Of a DNA stretch of 64,000 nt, positions 1 to 9,707 are shown piece by piece. Location: assembly GCA_964019425.1 (NCBI GenBank), contig OZ025824.1, forward strand, positions 186,001-250,000, given 5' to 3'. A program made the translations under genes and the position numbers. Each line of letters opens with the position of its first letter. The stretch's first letter is position 1. The notes under the pieces were generated by a model that did not search any database, was not told the DNA's origin, and was given only the letters and a program-made list of their open reading frames with translations. The DNA is from Flectonema sp. DT1601 (lineage: Eukaryota; Euglenozoa; Diplonemea; Diplonemida; Diplonemidae).

Positions 1-1531
1 CACAAAATTCTGATCTCCTAAACAAAACAGAAACCTCACCTCTCGTTAATCTCATTTCCTTAACAGTTCCACCTGCCGATCGAATCAGCACCACATCCGT
101 CGGTGATTCAAAATAATAAGTCGACGCAGTTTTATTTATTAATACTTCGTTATTCTTTATCAGAAGTGAAGTAATCGGTCCAGAGTCTCTTGTTTCAAAT
201 GTAAAAGTTGTATCAGACTGTGGCACCGATGAGACTACAGCACTGGAATACTCCGATGAAAGATTTAGAGTTCGATCAGATTGTAGTGAAAACAGAAGAT
301 GTCGGGGGACTACTTGGAATGAACCGCTTCCATCAGAATCGTATTCAAGTTGGAGTGGGTAGCCACCTGTTTCATTAACTGAGAGGGATATGTTAACAGT
401 GACTACGATAAGGTTTGCTAAGATGTCTATTTCCTCAAGTGGAATGTTAATAATTAACCATGAGTTCTCATCAAGAGGTTTATACACTTCAAGACTTCGG
501 CATAATATCAACGTCGACTTTGGAGGAGCTTTCACTCTAAGCGTCAGTTTCCTTTTATTGTAATCCGTAATGACAAGAAACCCGTTGATTTTCATTTCAT
601 AATTCCCAACTTGAAAATAATTCTTACCAGACCGCATTCGATAAGGCGTCGCAGAGCTAACAGGCTGCTGATTTAAGTGATTGACATCATAAGAAGTTTG
701 AATAGGTCTTCCACCATTCACCATACTATAAGAAGTTGAGTAATAAGATATGTCGTGATACAATCCTCCTGCAACAGGTATCTTACCCTCCGGAGTTAAA
801 AAGGTTCTCCTGTCACTGTGAAGGGTAATATCTCGTTGAAGACCATCATAACGGAACTCAGATAGTTTAGTAGAGTAGGTTCCCTCGTAGTGTTGTTGGT
901 ACAAAGTTATATTTATAAAGTCAACAGCAGTGACAACATGACTATAACCGTGAGGTACTATTTGAACCAGAATGATATCCTCAAGTGAAAACGTGTACGA
1001 TGTTTGCAACGATAACTTCTCTTTTGAAGATATCACTCCTCCAGACAAGACAGTCTCAGATCTACCTGAGAAATGAAATACAACATCAACTCTGAACTCA
1101 CTAAATGTTGATGACAGTGACGGGTATAGATCAAGAGTCGTATAACTCTCCAACACATTAACAGGATTAGGTGCTTTGGTATCATCAGTGCATGTAGTTG
1201 ATGAGGTGGTTGCGATGTACCATTTATATGTTTTGCTTCCAAAATCAAAATACTTTCTACAAGTCCCATCATGAATAAACTCAACAATATCAACAGGTTC
1301 TTGGTAACAATATCTCTCTATGTAGTAGTTTATTATTATTTTATAAATTCCTTTCGAACAATCCGTTTCAGTTATCTCATTAGACCACTCACCAACATAA
1401 CACGGCACGCTGTCGATTCTAAACTGCTTTGCTTCCCATCCTCCGATACACTCTTCGTTTAAGAAGCTTCTCACCAAGCTATCAGCTGAGGTAAAGAACA
1501 ATACAAACACCACATATGATAAGATATGCAT
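1..1531 (-). CDS. Secreted or surface protein of unknown function, 3' part outside window
   Basis: An open frame starts at the ATG at 1531 and stays open through position 1, so about 510 residues are visible and the C-terminus lies beyond the left edge. The N-terminus MHILSYVVFVLFFTSADS is a typical signal peptide, so the product should enter the secretory pathway. The rest is rich in beta-strand-like segments, with scattered cysteines mainly in the first 120 residues and several N-glycosylation sequons; no domain is recognised. A strong acceptor (pyrimidine tract then CAG at 1536-1538) lies 4 nt before the ATG, supporting this start and suggesting trans-splicing of the leader. The next gene upstream on the same strand is the C15 peptidase at 1650-2318. 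The coding call is solid; the function is unknown. Confidence 0.75.
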   Translation of the reverse strand, partial: MHILSYVVFVLFFTSADSLVRSFLNEECIGGWEAKQFRIDSVPCYVGEWSNEITETDCSKGIYKIIINYYIERYCYQEPVDIVEFIHDGTCRKYFDFGSKTYKWYIATTSSTTCTDDTKAPNPVNVLESYTTLDLYPSLSSTFSEFRVDVVFHFSGRSETVLSGGVISSKEKLSLQTSYTFSLEDIILVQIVPHGYSHVVTAVDFINITLYQQHYEGTYSTKLSEFRYDGLQRDITLHSDRRTFLTPEGKIPVAGGLYHDISYYSTSYSMVNGGRPIQTSYDVNHLNQQPVSSATPYRMRSGKNYFQVGNYEMKINGFLVITDYNKRKLTLRVKAPPKSTLILCRSLEVYKPLDENSWLIINIPLEEIDILANLIVVTVNISLSVNETGGYPLQLEYDSDGSGSFQVVPRHLLFSLQSDRTLNLSSEYSSAVVSSVPQSDTTFTFETRDSGPITSLLIKNNEVLINKTASTYYFESPTDVVLIRSAGGTVKEMRLTRGEVSVLFRRSEFC

Positions 1532-1649
1532 GTTCCTGTAAAGGGAGAGATTATTAATTTATTTAGTAAAAGTTTAAACGGTCACAGGTTATCGAGAGTT
1601 AACAATAAAAACATAAGACACGTTTTAGAATAGATATCAGAAGGTATTC

Positions 1650-2318
1650 TTATGATGATTTGATGGAAAGCCTGATCAGTTTTTGAATAACATCAGAAAT
1701 CGCACCAGCGAGTTTATCAAAACCATCATCAGAATCCCTCTTTGTCGGGATGTGAATAAAATAACCAGCCTGCAGCCTACCATCTTCCACTGCTCCAAGT
1801 GTACGATAATACGTTTCATTACAAATATAAGTATTATCCATACGAGCAGGTAAGGTTGTAATCTTGTAGTTGTTTGGTAAAGAACTGTTGTGAAGATGCT
1901 GAACAATCTCTGATTGGGATTTTATTTTTATGTGACTGGAGTTTTCTGAGATGGGAGCATCGCAGTTGTATCCAATTGCATCTTCTCCTTTTCGGTAATT
2001 GAAAGCTCCGTCTTCCAAAACTATTTCATTTTCATCATATTTACCAAGTCCCAGATGGATTATAATATCATAGTTATCGCCTGCTATCACTGCGCCTGTT
2101 CCCCAAATTGTTGGGAGTGTCGTGTATGAGAATTTCACGTCTTTCATATTCTTCTCAAGTTCTTTAGGAAGTTCTCCTTCACGTTTTCCATACTCAGGTG
2201 GGGAATCACAAGCACATCCTAACAGTAGTCTACAGGAAGGGTTCTCACAACATTTCCAAACGTTTCCATTAATAGAATGCCAGTCATTAAATCCAGTTAT
2301 CAGGACCCGCAGTGACAT
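1650..2318 (-). CDS. Pyroglutamyl-peptidase I-like cysteine peptidase (family C15)
   Basis: The 222-residue product matches the size of pyroglutamyl-peptidase I, a cytosolic enzyme that removes N-terminal pyroglutamate from peptides. Visible family landmarks in order are the N-terminal VLITGFNDW strand, a TTLPTIWGTG segment, the HLGLGKYDENE region followed by VLEDGAFNYR with a candidate catalytic Glu102, the DNTYICNETYY segment carrying the nucleophile Cys166 (family NTxGTYVCN), and GYFIHIP with His189. All three catalytic residues of the Glu-Cys-His triad are therefore present. An insertion rich in cysteine around residues 20-45 is unusual for the family. The acceptor before the ATG is weak (AAAAG at about 2330), unlike most neighbours. 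The family assignment is good; substrate specificity is inferred. Confidence 0.8.
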   Translation of the reverse strand: MSLRVLITGFNDWHSINGNVWKCCENPSCRLLLGCACDSPPEYGKREGELPKELEKNMKDVKFSYTTLPTIWGTGAVIAGDNYDIIIHLGLGKYDENEIVLEDGAFNYRKGEDAIGYNCDAPISENSSHIKIKSQSEIVQHLHNSSLPNNYKITTLPARMDNTYICNETYYRTLGAVEDGRLQAGYFIHIPTKRDSDDGFDKLAGAISDVIQKLIRLSIKSS

Positions 2319-2629
2319 TTTTTAAATACCTTTTCTCCTTCCTTTACAACACACAAGATAAAGTTAATTATAAACTGAATCAGAAACTTAGTCAGACCAA
2401 CAGTTGGTATCTATATAAAGTAAACTGGTAAGAGAGAAAAAAAAAAAGGTAAATAATTCAACTTACTTATTTTAATAAACTACAGTAGAAATATCTAATG
2501 CTTATCGAAGCTGAAAGTATAAAATAGTTTTTTAATACAAAAAAAGAAAAAAGAAAGAAAAAAGGGAACAGCAACACACTCTATGTCAAGTAACCTCGTG
2601 AAGGACTGAGTATTTTCAATTCGCGTACA
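2319..2629. other. Intergenic spacer, nothing recognised
   Basis: AT-rich with short A runs (around 2431-2450 and 2540-2565). On the minus strand a pyrimidine-rich acceptor-like CAG occurs near 2380. It holds either the 3' UTR or a short last exon of the coiled-coil gene to its right. Confidence 0.4.
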
Positions 2630-3553
2630 TCAGAACTCTGATTGTTGTTTTATTTGGTTAAGGATTGTGTTACTAACACAGCTACACTGATAAATAAATA
2701 AAAAACAAACCTCATCCGGGTGTTTATGAAGTTCATCAGCGAGGTACATCTTATGAGAATTTAGCTTTTGTGAGAACGACGGAGTGTGAGTTGGAGGATA
2801 TGACTGCTGTTGTAGTTGTTGTTGTGATTGGTGTGAATTCCTAACAGGTATCATATTATTATGATGCTGAATACAAACACTCCCTGGTGAAGACCTCACA
2901 ACGTATTCCATGGAACTATAATTCTGTTGTGACGGAGCAGCAATAGGAAGTGGTTCCTTAAGTCGATGTAATATCCTTTCAGGAGTAGAAGCGTGATGTT
3001 CAGTAGAATTAAAAACAGGAGAATTACTTTGTTGACTAAAAGGTGACGTCTGTCTCTTTGGAGGAGTTGATAACACTTTTTGAAGTTCTACATCAATTGA
3101 GTCTTGTCGAGTTTGTAGATCTGTGAGTGTTGATTGCATTGTGGTTGTCTTTTGTTGAAAGTCAGATTTCTTATTTCTGGTCTCTTCCATTAAGAAGTGT
3201 CGTCCTTCTTCAAGAATATCAATTGAGGACTTCAGAGTTTGGATTTCTTTCTTTTGATTCTCTCTCTGATTGAGTAGCTTATCAATAAGTCTTCTGTTAT
3301 CACTTTCTAGTTCTGATATTCTACTTTCGTAGTGTCGGAGGGAGTTCGGACTTTCTGGTCCTCCAGATCTCGCAACAAAGGGAAGGATCTCACTCTGTGA
3401 AGAAGACATAATATTCTTTATTGTCTTCGCGTAGTCTGCGCACCGCTCGAGGGACGCTGCGCCTGGAGACGGCCTGTTTGTCATTTTACTTATCCGTTCA
3501 CCATCTTTAGAACTGTTTTGAAAATGATTAGTAACAATAATTGTATTCATCAT
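2630..3553 (-). CDS. Coiled-coil protein, unknown function
   Basis: The frame from the ATG at 3553 encodes 307 residues. Residues about 70-165 are heptad-like and charged, predicted as a long coiled coil. They are followed by a Ser/Pro/Gln-rich disordered half with a poly-Gln patch (QSQQQLQQQSYPP). No catalytic domain is seen, so a structural or scaffolding role is only an inference. An acceptor CAG at 3570-3572 lies 16 nt before the ATG; a second in-frame ATG at residue 24 is an alternative start. The end is uncertain: after HKHPDE at 2711 the sequence reads GTTTGT, a good donor, and the last 27 codons may be intronic. A CAG acceptor at 2606-2608 would give an intron of 105 nt and a different C-terminus. 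Confidence 0.6.
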   Translation of the reverse strand: MMNTIIVTNHFQNSSKDGERISKMTNRPSPGAASLERCADYAKTIKNIMSSSQSEILPFVARSGGPESPNSLRHYESRISELESDNRRLIDKLLNQRENQKKEIQTLKSSIDILEEGRHFLMEETRNKKSDFQQKTTTMQSTLTDLQTRQDSIDVELQKVLSTPPKRQTSPFSQQSNSPVFNSTEHHASTPERILHRLKEPLPIAAPSQQNYSSMEYVVRSSPGSVCIQHHNNMIPVRNSHQSQQQLQQQSYPPTHTPSFSQKLNSHKMYLADELHKHPDEVCFLFIYQCSCVSNTILNQIKQQSEF

Positions 3554-4247
3554 TTCTTAGATTCGTGAACTGTGGAGCTCACAGGAACGGTTTCCCTTCA
3601 TCAAATACACACACAGTATTCATAACTGTGATTTGATCATAGGACGTAATTCAAATGAAGTACTCAAGATGGCAATAAAAAAAAAAAAAAAAAGAATAGT
3701 TTCTACTCACCAACTCGATCACAACAATTGTCGTACGCCCCAACTCGTAGTTTATTATGACAAGCAGTTTGGCAATAATATGAGAATAAAAAGTTTTTTT
3801 TTTTTTTTTTTTTTTATATATGTGTGCTAGCTACAAGACAAATAATGACAGTAACGGACATAGACCGCCACGTAAAAGAGATTTCCGAGGTAGCAAAACG
3901 TTTCAATGGTTTTTGATAAATCGATGAGCCGATAGTTTTAACGTATTAAACCACATCAATAGGATAGACAGAAGAGTTTGTGTATAATAAAATTTTAGGT
4001 GGTAATATAGATAAAGAGTGAGCTGTCGCAACTGCCCCCCCCATACGAAAATCATATATAGAAAAGGCTCCAACACTCACCTACAAAACAAGTTAACAAG
4101 TAGTCAGGCTTTCAATGTGGTTAGTGGGTGACAGAACTGATAAGGCTGGTTCAAAGAAAAAAAAAATTTAACAGTGAAGTTGAATTTTTAAGGTTAACAG
4201 TGTTCTGTTTCTTTGGATGGTTAAATTAACCAGCTGTCTCGTTGTTT
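3554..4247. other. Intergenic spacer with homopolymer runs
   Basis: Holds an A run near 3678-3693, a T run near 3795-3815 and a short C run at about 4035. No convincing coding frame or RNA gene was seen on either strand. Confidence 0.4.
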
Positions 4248-6889
4248 TTACCAAAGTTCCCACGGTCCTGCTCGGGGTTGCATACTTTCCATTAACTTAT
4301 CTAGCTTTGATAAGGCCTTGTCAATTGAAACTTGTCTTCTGTTGAGAAATGATGGATTCTGTGATTGTGTTTTATGTGATGAATTGCTGGGGAATTATTC
4401 TGACGTTCTTAAAAACAATAATTACATACCACGTCAACGAAGTCATCGTTAAGACATGCAACACGCATGCTGCCGCTTTCTAGTTTTTGTTTTAACTTTT
4501 CAAAATCCATATTATTTTTAAGCATTTTGAACATACTCTTACTAATATGTGAGTATTTCGTTGATGTGAGAGTCACGGCGTGAATTAATCTTTCACGGCA
4601 TCTTTCATTTACATTACTTCCGGAAATAGCGGAGTCAACACAAGAAGGTGTCAGCATCGCTTCAGCAATGTATCTGTGATGTTGTCCCCACTTTGATGGA
4701 TGTTTTCCAGCAATTCGACAAATGAGGTCTTCCGACTTCTCATTTGAGATAGATGAGAAATCACCCCTCTTAGCAAGTTGCCATCCCTGTAAATAATACG
4801 CGTGTGCGAAATTAGGTTCCAAGTCCCTACTCGATCTCATTTTTGACTTTGCCAAAGATTCGAATCCATCAGAGAGTTCCCTTCTTACTTCAGAATAGAG
4901 ATATTTATCACAAACTGGTGGAGAGTGTGCCTGAGACCACCAAAAAGTTCGATCAAATTTAAGTGAAGATTTCACCATATTTCTAGTACGTAGTAAGGAA
5001 TCGAGATAAACTCCTTTGATATGACTTTTTGCATTGAAATGTTTAATCCAAAGTTGAGAAGTAGAAGTAAGATCATCACCCAGAAATGTTTGTGGTGGTG
5101 ACGGAATTGTTATTATAAAGTCATCATCCATTGAGGCCCAGCGATTTGCGAGATTTGGAATGGCCCAAAGTCTTCCTTGAATGCTATTACTATTTAGTTG
5201 AGGTAGTTCAGATTCAGAGAATATATCCTTATGAGATACATAAGACACCTTCGGGTGGCTTTGATCTAACCAGTTTGGACACGGCGTACCACTTACAACC
5301 CAGATATGCCTCACCCAAGGCATGTATCTGTCTATACTGCGTAGTCCATATCGTAGTTGGTTTGTATCACGTATTCTTTTTGGATTCTTATCTTCCTTTG
5401 TACGGGTGTGCGATCTCATTTGTTTGAGAAGTTCAGGATCTGATCCATTGACCCAAGTGAATATAACATCGAATGATTCACATTGAGGAATGAGTTTCCA
5501 ACTTTTAACTCCAACTTTACTGTCATACTCACAGTACGTTCCTATCTTTCCTTCATTACAAACACAACCAGATTGAGTACAGGTACCACTTAAACTACAA
5601 TTAGCTGGTCCACAAGAGAGTTGTATCGACGGATCATCAAAATGTAATTTATAAGAAGGAGGAAGTTTTACTTTTATATTACATCTCCTGTTCATTTCTA
5701 AGTATTGAGATGACCATCCGACTACATTAGTGTTTTCAGGAACTGCTAACGACTCGAACTGAGATCTCGTTGGATACGCTGTGTGTAAGAATGACTTTAG
5801 CATAACAGCTGGAGCAGGATCATGAAATCCATCATTTATTGTAAAGAACATGTGCGGATAGAATAATTGTCTGCTCATAGCTTGATGAGCAGCTTCCATC
5901 TCATCTTCTAGAATACACAATGCTGAATCTTGATCTTTATTACCAATGTGATTACTGAAGGGAATTAGTTTTGATTGCTGAACGAATCCATGATGAGCAA
6001 AAGGGATTAAAATGTCATCGTAATTCCTAAATTTGTGTAGTTTCGTATTTTTAAACGTTTCCGACCAAACCTGCATCACTTTTGACAACACTGTTTTACT
6101 ATAAACAAACGGTGCATGTTTAACGAAATATCTTCCTTCTTTTAACGGTCCAAAGTGTTTATCGAGTAGAGCAACTGTTCCAAATACAGACGCCTTCCAT
6201 AAAGCAGTTTTCTCTTTATGAAGTTTATCGTGTTCTACTAGTGATCCCGTTATCATGTTTGCCTCGTGATATAATCTTATACCTCCATCATCTGTGAAGA
6301 AGTCTGAAGGATGAATTTTTTTTCCAATAAAATAATCATCATTCATATGAATAAATAACTCCGACAGACCTGGGATTAGATTCAGATGCATTTCGATAAC
6401 AGCTGAGTTGAAAGTCGGTTGGGCATCAACAGGAATGAGTGTGTTTTGATTAATAATACGAAGACGAGGATGTGATGTATTTATCCAATAAGGTGTATCA
6501 CCAGGAGTCACTAAAAACACTGTTCCAGTATGCCATGGAATGAACTTCTCAAGGGATCTAAAAGAGTGTAGAAGCTCATCAGTATCTCTGTAACGAGAAT
6601 CAGATCCTTTCATTCCATTCTGTTCTCGTTGATGTTGGAATTCAGGGTTTGATCCATTTACCCAAGTATAAACAATTGAAACATCATAAAACTTCTTCCA
6701 ATATGGATCATCTAAAGCCCTTTTACTTCGTCTACCAGGTCTGTTGTTTTTATCGTGAATTTCAATTTTCGGATTTCCTTCACTTTGAATGCTCATAAAC
6801 CCCGTCGACAACAACACAATTATTAGAATCAACGGGGTTGAGTATGATGATCTTCCTCGTCCTATGTTGTTATTTCGATTCTCTGCCAT
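4248..6889 (-). CDS. Stealth-family sugar-phosphate transferase with two Stealth modules (GNPTAB-like)
   Basis: Exon 1 is 6889-4430 and exon 2 is 4358-4248, joined in phase 0 over a 71-nt GTATGT...CACAG intron, giving 856 residues. Residues 18-33 are a hydrophobic signal anchor, so this is probably a type II Golgi or ER protein. Module 1 has Stealth CR1 (YTWVNGSNPEF, about 74), CR2 (RDTDELLHSFRSLEKFIPW, about 101) ending in MNDDYF (about 182), and a CR3-like segment (KHAPFVYSK). An EGF-like segment with six cysteines spans about 421-452. Module 2 repeats CR1 (FTWVNGSDPE, about 478), CR2 (RDTNQLRYGLRSIDRYMPW) and MDDDF (about 587). CR4 (VACLNDDF) lies at the C-terminus, where exon 2 adds a stretch resembling the GNPTAB segment after CLND. 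Human GNPTAB transfers GlcNAc-1-phosphate to lysosomal enzymes; the acceptor here is unknown. Acceptor CAG at 6897-6899. Confidence 0.85.
4359..4429 (-). other. Intron of the Stealth gene (71 nt)
   Basis: The donor reads GTATGTAATT directly after codon GTG, and the acceptor is ...ATCACAG. Removing it replaces a premature in-frame end a few codons after CLNDDFVDV with 36 residues that align with the conserved region following CLND in GNPTAB, which supports the splice. Confidence 0.8.
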
Positions 6890-7153
6890 ATTTGATCTGA
6901 ATACTTTTTTTTTGATGAAATTAATTTAATTATAACAAACACACAAAAAACAATCAAACTCAAATCCACTAAAGTAACACAAGAACCTTTTTCTAATTAA
7001 AACATCACTAACGCGGTGTAATTACGTTAGTCGAGTCGGGGGTGTAATTGAGGTGCCGAAATGCACCTTTTCTTTCTAGATCGATACGACAGATAGTAAA
7101 GACAAAATAATTGACAAGTGTAATAATGTCAATTAAGATCTTTTTTCTTTTTT

Positions 7154-7773
7154 TTAGGGAGAAAGTGGTTTCATTTCCACTCCAATTATAAAGTTAAATA
7201 TTGGTTGTTCGAGAACGTTCGCGAATAGTAGTAATTTTGGACCCCAAACCTCCAGGTTACTTAAACCTGATTCAATCTGTCGATATTCATCAGCTGTAAA
7301 GTTTGGAATCGAATCGACTACTTTACTTGTTGGGATGTTTAATTCCTCTCTCGTACTTTTTATTAAACCACCGCACTGTCCGTGAACGATGTCTGTGTGC
7401 TTGCCACTCGATGACATCAGTCGAGAAGTAGGTCTTCCAAAACAGACCGCTATCGCTCCTAGTATGGGACCCCAATGTTCGATCTGTGTTGGGGTGTTAT
7501 TTTTTTGTTAACTTTTGTTTTTTTAAAACAACAACAACAACAACAATATTATACCTCAGAGTGACCTGATTCGATCTCTTCAACACCTGAGTGAGATATT
7601 TTTGTTGCTTCAGAGATTTCAGAAGTTGTTCTGTTTTTTTGTTTTGTTGTTTTTTTTTTTGTTTTATCCAAAATCCTCAAATATTTTGATTCTAAATTTC
7701 GATACCTGTCAACCCGTTCACGAGCTTCTCTAAGACGAGAACCGATTGATTCACATTTATCAGTGAGGGACAT
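7154..7773 (-). CDS. Protein with two tandem Cro/C1-type (XRE, HTH_3) helix-turn-helix repeats, three exons
   Basis: Exons are 7773-7706, 7630-7555 and 7483-7154, joined by introns of 75 and 71 nt, for a 157-residue product. The spliced protein has an XRE fold at residues about 8-68 (IGSRLREARERVDRTTSEI, then ATKISHSGVEEIESGHS) and a diverged second copy at about 84-148 (GLIKSTREELNIPTSKV, then FTADEYRQIESGLSNLEVWGPKL). In both repeats the recognition-helix region is followed by an IESG motif and then a WGPxL helix, which shows they are duplicates. Eukaryotic XRE proteins are usually MBF1 with a single HTH, so this is not MBF1. DNA binding is inferred from the fold. Acceptor CAG at 7793-7795, 19 nt before the ATG. 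Confidence 0.75.
7484..7554 (-). other. Intron 2 of the double-HTH gene (71 nt)
   Basis: Donor GTATAA follows codon GAG in IESGHSE; acceptor is AACACAG. Splicing joins the first HTH to the exon carrying the rest of that domain (EHWGPILGAIAVCFG) and the second HTH in frame. Confidence 0.7.
7631..7705 (-). other. In-frame intron 1 of the double-HTH gene (75 nt)
   Basis: Donor GTATCG, acceptor AAAACAG. The length is a multiple of three and contains no stop, so unspliced RNA would insert 25 Lys/Thr-rich residues into the first helix-turn-helix. Removing it restores an uninterrupted XRE domain, the main evidence for the intron. Confidence 0.7.
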
Positions 7774-7920
7774 TTTATTCTACTTAAGCTAGCTGTGAGT
7801 GAAGAGGAAAAAAAAATAATTTAGAATTTCGTTTTTTTTTTTTTTTTTTTACCTTTTTCAATCTTACCCAATGATTTAACTTTAAGAAACCACAACCAAC
7901 CCTCCGAGTAGAGGTCGTTA

Positions 7921-7954
<34 letters not shown>

Positions 7955-8045
7955 GCATCAACTTTCAAGGAAAGTCACATAAAAATATAATAGTTCTCAA
8001 TTTTAGTTGTAATATGAGTTTATTATAAGATACTGTTCTAAATTC

Positions 8046-9707
8046 TTATCTTCGGTATTTATATTTCATAAATTGAAAGTTCAGAGCGAGTACCCCGCGT
8101 TCAAAAGTACATTTATAATTAGCTTTCCAGTGTTTATCCCACTCTTTGTTAACGATAGTAAAGGCCACGTCTTCGTAGGGAGGGCCAGCAGTAAATCGTA
8201 AGATACAAATATCATCTTTCCATCCTTTCGAACTGGGCTGTACGAAGTATGTCGGCTGTTGGGTTGAAGGATCAACTAGGTCAGGATAAAATAAAGTAAA
8301 TCTGTAACCAGTTACAATCTTTGGAGGAGGGTTGTCAGTATCAAAGTGGGTTTGGTTGTATCGATTCCACTCAAAACCAGCTACAATCTTATTAAAATAT
8401 TTTGGTTTTCTTGGACGATATTTATTCTTCCAATCGTATTCAGTTTTAAGTCGAAAAGTATCATCAAAAAGCTCTTCTTCTTCACCAAGTCGAACTCCTC
8501 TACTTCTCATGAGTGTTTCCTGATCACGTCGTGCATCAGCTTTCATAAGTGCTGTACTTCTTCCTAATAAAATAGTACGCAGATCATCAACTTCTCCAAC
8601 CAATCTGTTGATTTCACCGTCTGTCATGTTCGCAAGAGGTCGTAGAGGAGGACTCTTTTGACTACTTCTAAATGGAATATCATCGTCACTATCGTCAGTA
8701 CAGAGTGTCGTTTTTACTTTATTTGATCGACAGGTGCTCGAGGATTGGTTTCGTTCGTTTTCGCTGACACCAATTTCAGAACATTTTTTCACGAAGAATT
8801 CCCTCAGAAAGATTCTACTTTTCCAAATTGTGATTCTCTTTTGAACAGCTGTCCAGAAATCAACATCAATAGCTCCTCCAGATCGAAGCATATCAGTTGC
8901 TTGAGTTTCTGCAGTACACAACTCATCAAATGATTGAGTTGAGAGTTGTTGTTCTAAATCACTTGTAACTCCCGAATGAACTGCTTCATTAGAACTACCT
9001 TTTAGCTGTTCATGAAGTTCTTGTTTTGTAAGAGAAAGCATAGCCTGCCATTGTTTACTATTCTCCGAGTCATAATTTAAAATAGATTCGATTTCAACCT
9101 GCAGCTCTCTCAAATCTGCAATTGATAAGCTGGCGACAACTCTCGAAGGCTCTCTTAAGTCTGATAGTTTTGATGGTGGCTCTTGACCATTTAATATACG
9201 AAGTGTGAAGATGAGAAGATCAACAGCACGCATTCTCTTTTCATTTAGACGGTTATTCGCTCGGGTTACCAGTTGCTCGAGTTCGAAGACTTTACCGCGA
9301 GCTTCAAATTCTTCATATGTCATACCGTCAGCGTCTACAGCTGCTTGAGATTTCATATCACGGAATTCAGCGTCTTCGCGTTCCTTCTCTTCACGTCGTT
9401 GCTTTGCTGCATTGATTGCAGCAATACGAGTCTCAGTATCATCATCTGGTCTGTTGTGTTGTCTTTTGTTTGCTTCCCATTGAAAGGATTTATCTAAATT
9501 AGTATCACCAAAAGGATTGGCTTCATTAGTGTAACCTAACTTCGATATATCAGAAACCTGTTCTTCTTTACCAACTGGTGCTGTCTCACTTGTGGAGGTA
9601 ACCGCAGCTTCTTTCTTAGCCCTCTTCTCCGCTCGTATTGCTTTACGTTCTTCTTTTGTTCCTTTCTTTTCCGGTTTGTCTTTTTTTGACTTCTTTGATT
9701 TGTCCAT
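8046..9707 (-). CDS. Cactin
   Basis: The 553-residue product has the cactin layout: a Lys/Glu-rich low-complexity N-terminus, the conserved LGYTNEANPFGDTNL motif at about residue 57, a charged alpha-helical middle domain (YEEFEARGKVFELEQLV to about 230), and the conserved C-terminal domain from about 430 to the end. The latter has the YKPRKPKYFNKIV-like region (here YRPRKPKYFNKIVAGFEWN), GYRFTLFYPDL, EDVAFTIVNKEWD and a final LNFQFMKYKYRR. Cactin is a nuclear spliceosome-associated protein acting in the late steps of pre-mRNA splicing. The C-terminus is complete. An acceptor with a long pyrimidine tract (CAG at 9718-9720) lies 10 nt before the ATG. Confidence 0.93.
   Translation of the reverse strand: MDKSKKSKKDKPEKKGTKEERKAIRAEKRAKKEAAVTSTSETAPVGKEEQVSDISKLGYTNEANPFGDTNLDKSFQWEANKRQHNRPDDDTETRIAAINAAKQRREEKEREDAEFRDMKSQAAVDADGMTYEEFEARGKVFELEQLVTRANNRLNEKRMRAVDLLIFTLRILNGQEPPSKLSDLREPSRVVASLSIADLRELQVEIESILNYDSENSKQWQAMLSLTKQELHEQLKGSSNEAVHSGVTSDLEQQLSTQSFDELCTAETQATDMLRSGGAIDVDFWTAVQKRITIWKSRIFLREFFVKKCSEIGVSENERNQSSSTCRSNKVKTTLCTDDSDDDIPFRSSQKSPPLRPLANMTDGEINRLVGEVDDLRTILLGRSTALMKADARRDQETLMRSRGVRLGEEEELFDDTFRLKTEYDWKNKYRPRKPKYFNKIVAGFEWNRYNQTHFDTDNPPPKIVTGYRFTLFYPDLVDPSTQQPTYFVQPSSKGWKDDICILRFTAGPPYEDVAFTIVNKEWDKHWKANYKCTFERGVLALNFQFMKYKYRR

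Noticed and set aside
2686-2710. A 24-nt intron in the coiled-coil gene (GTTTGT to TATCAG)
   Set aside because: Far shorter than the other introns (about 71-98 nt); reading straight through or using the 105-nt alternative is more plausible.
7154-7773. MBF1 (multiprotein bridging factor 1)
   Set aside because: There is no MBF1 N-terminal domain and there are two HTH repeats in place of one.
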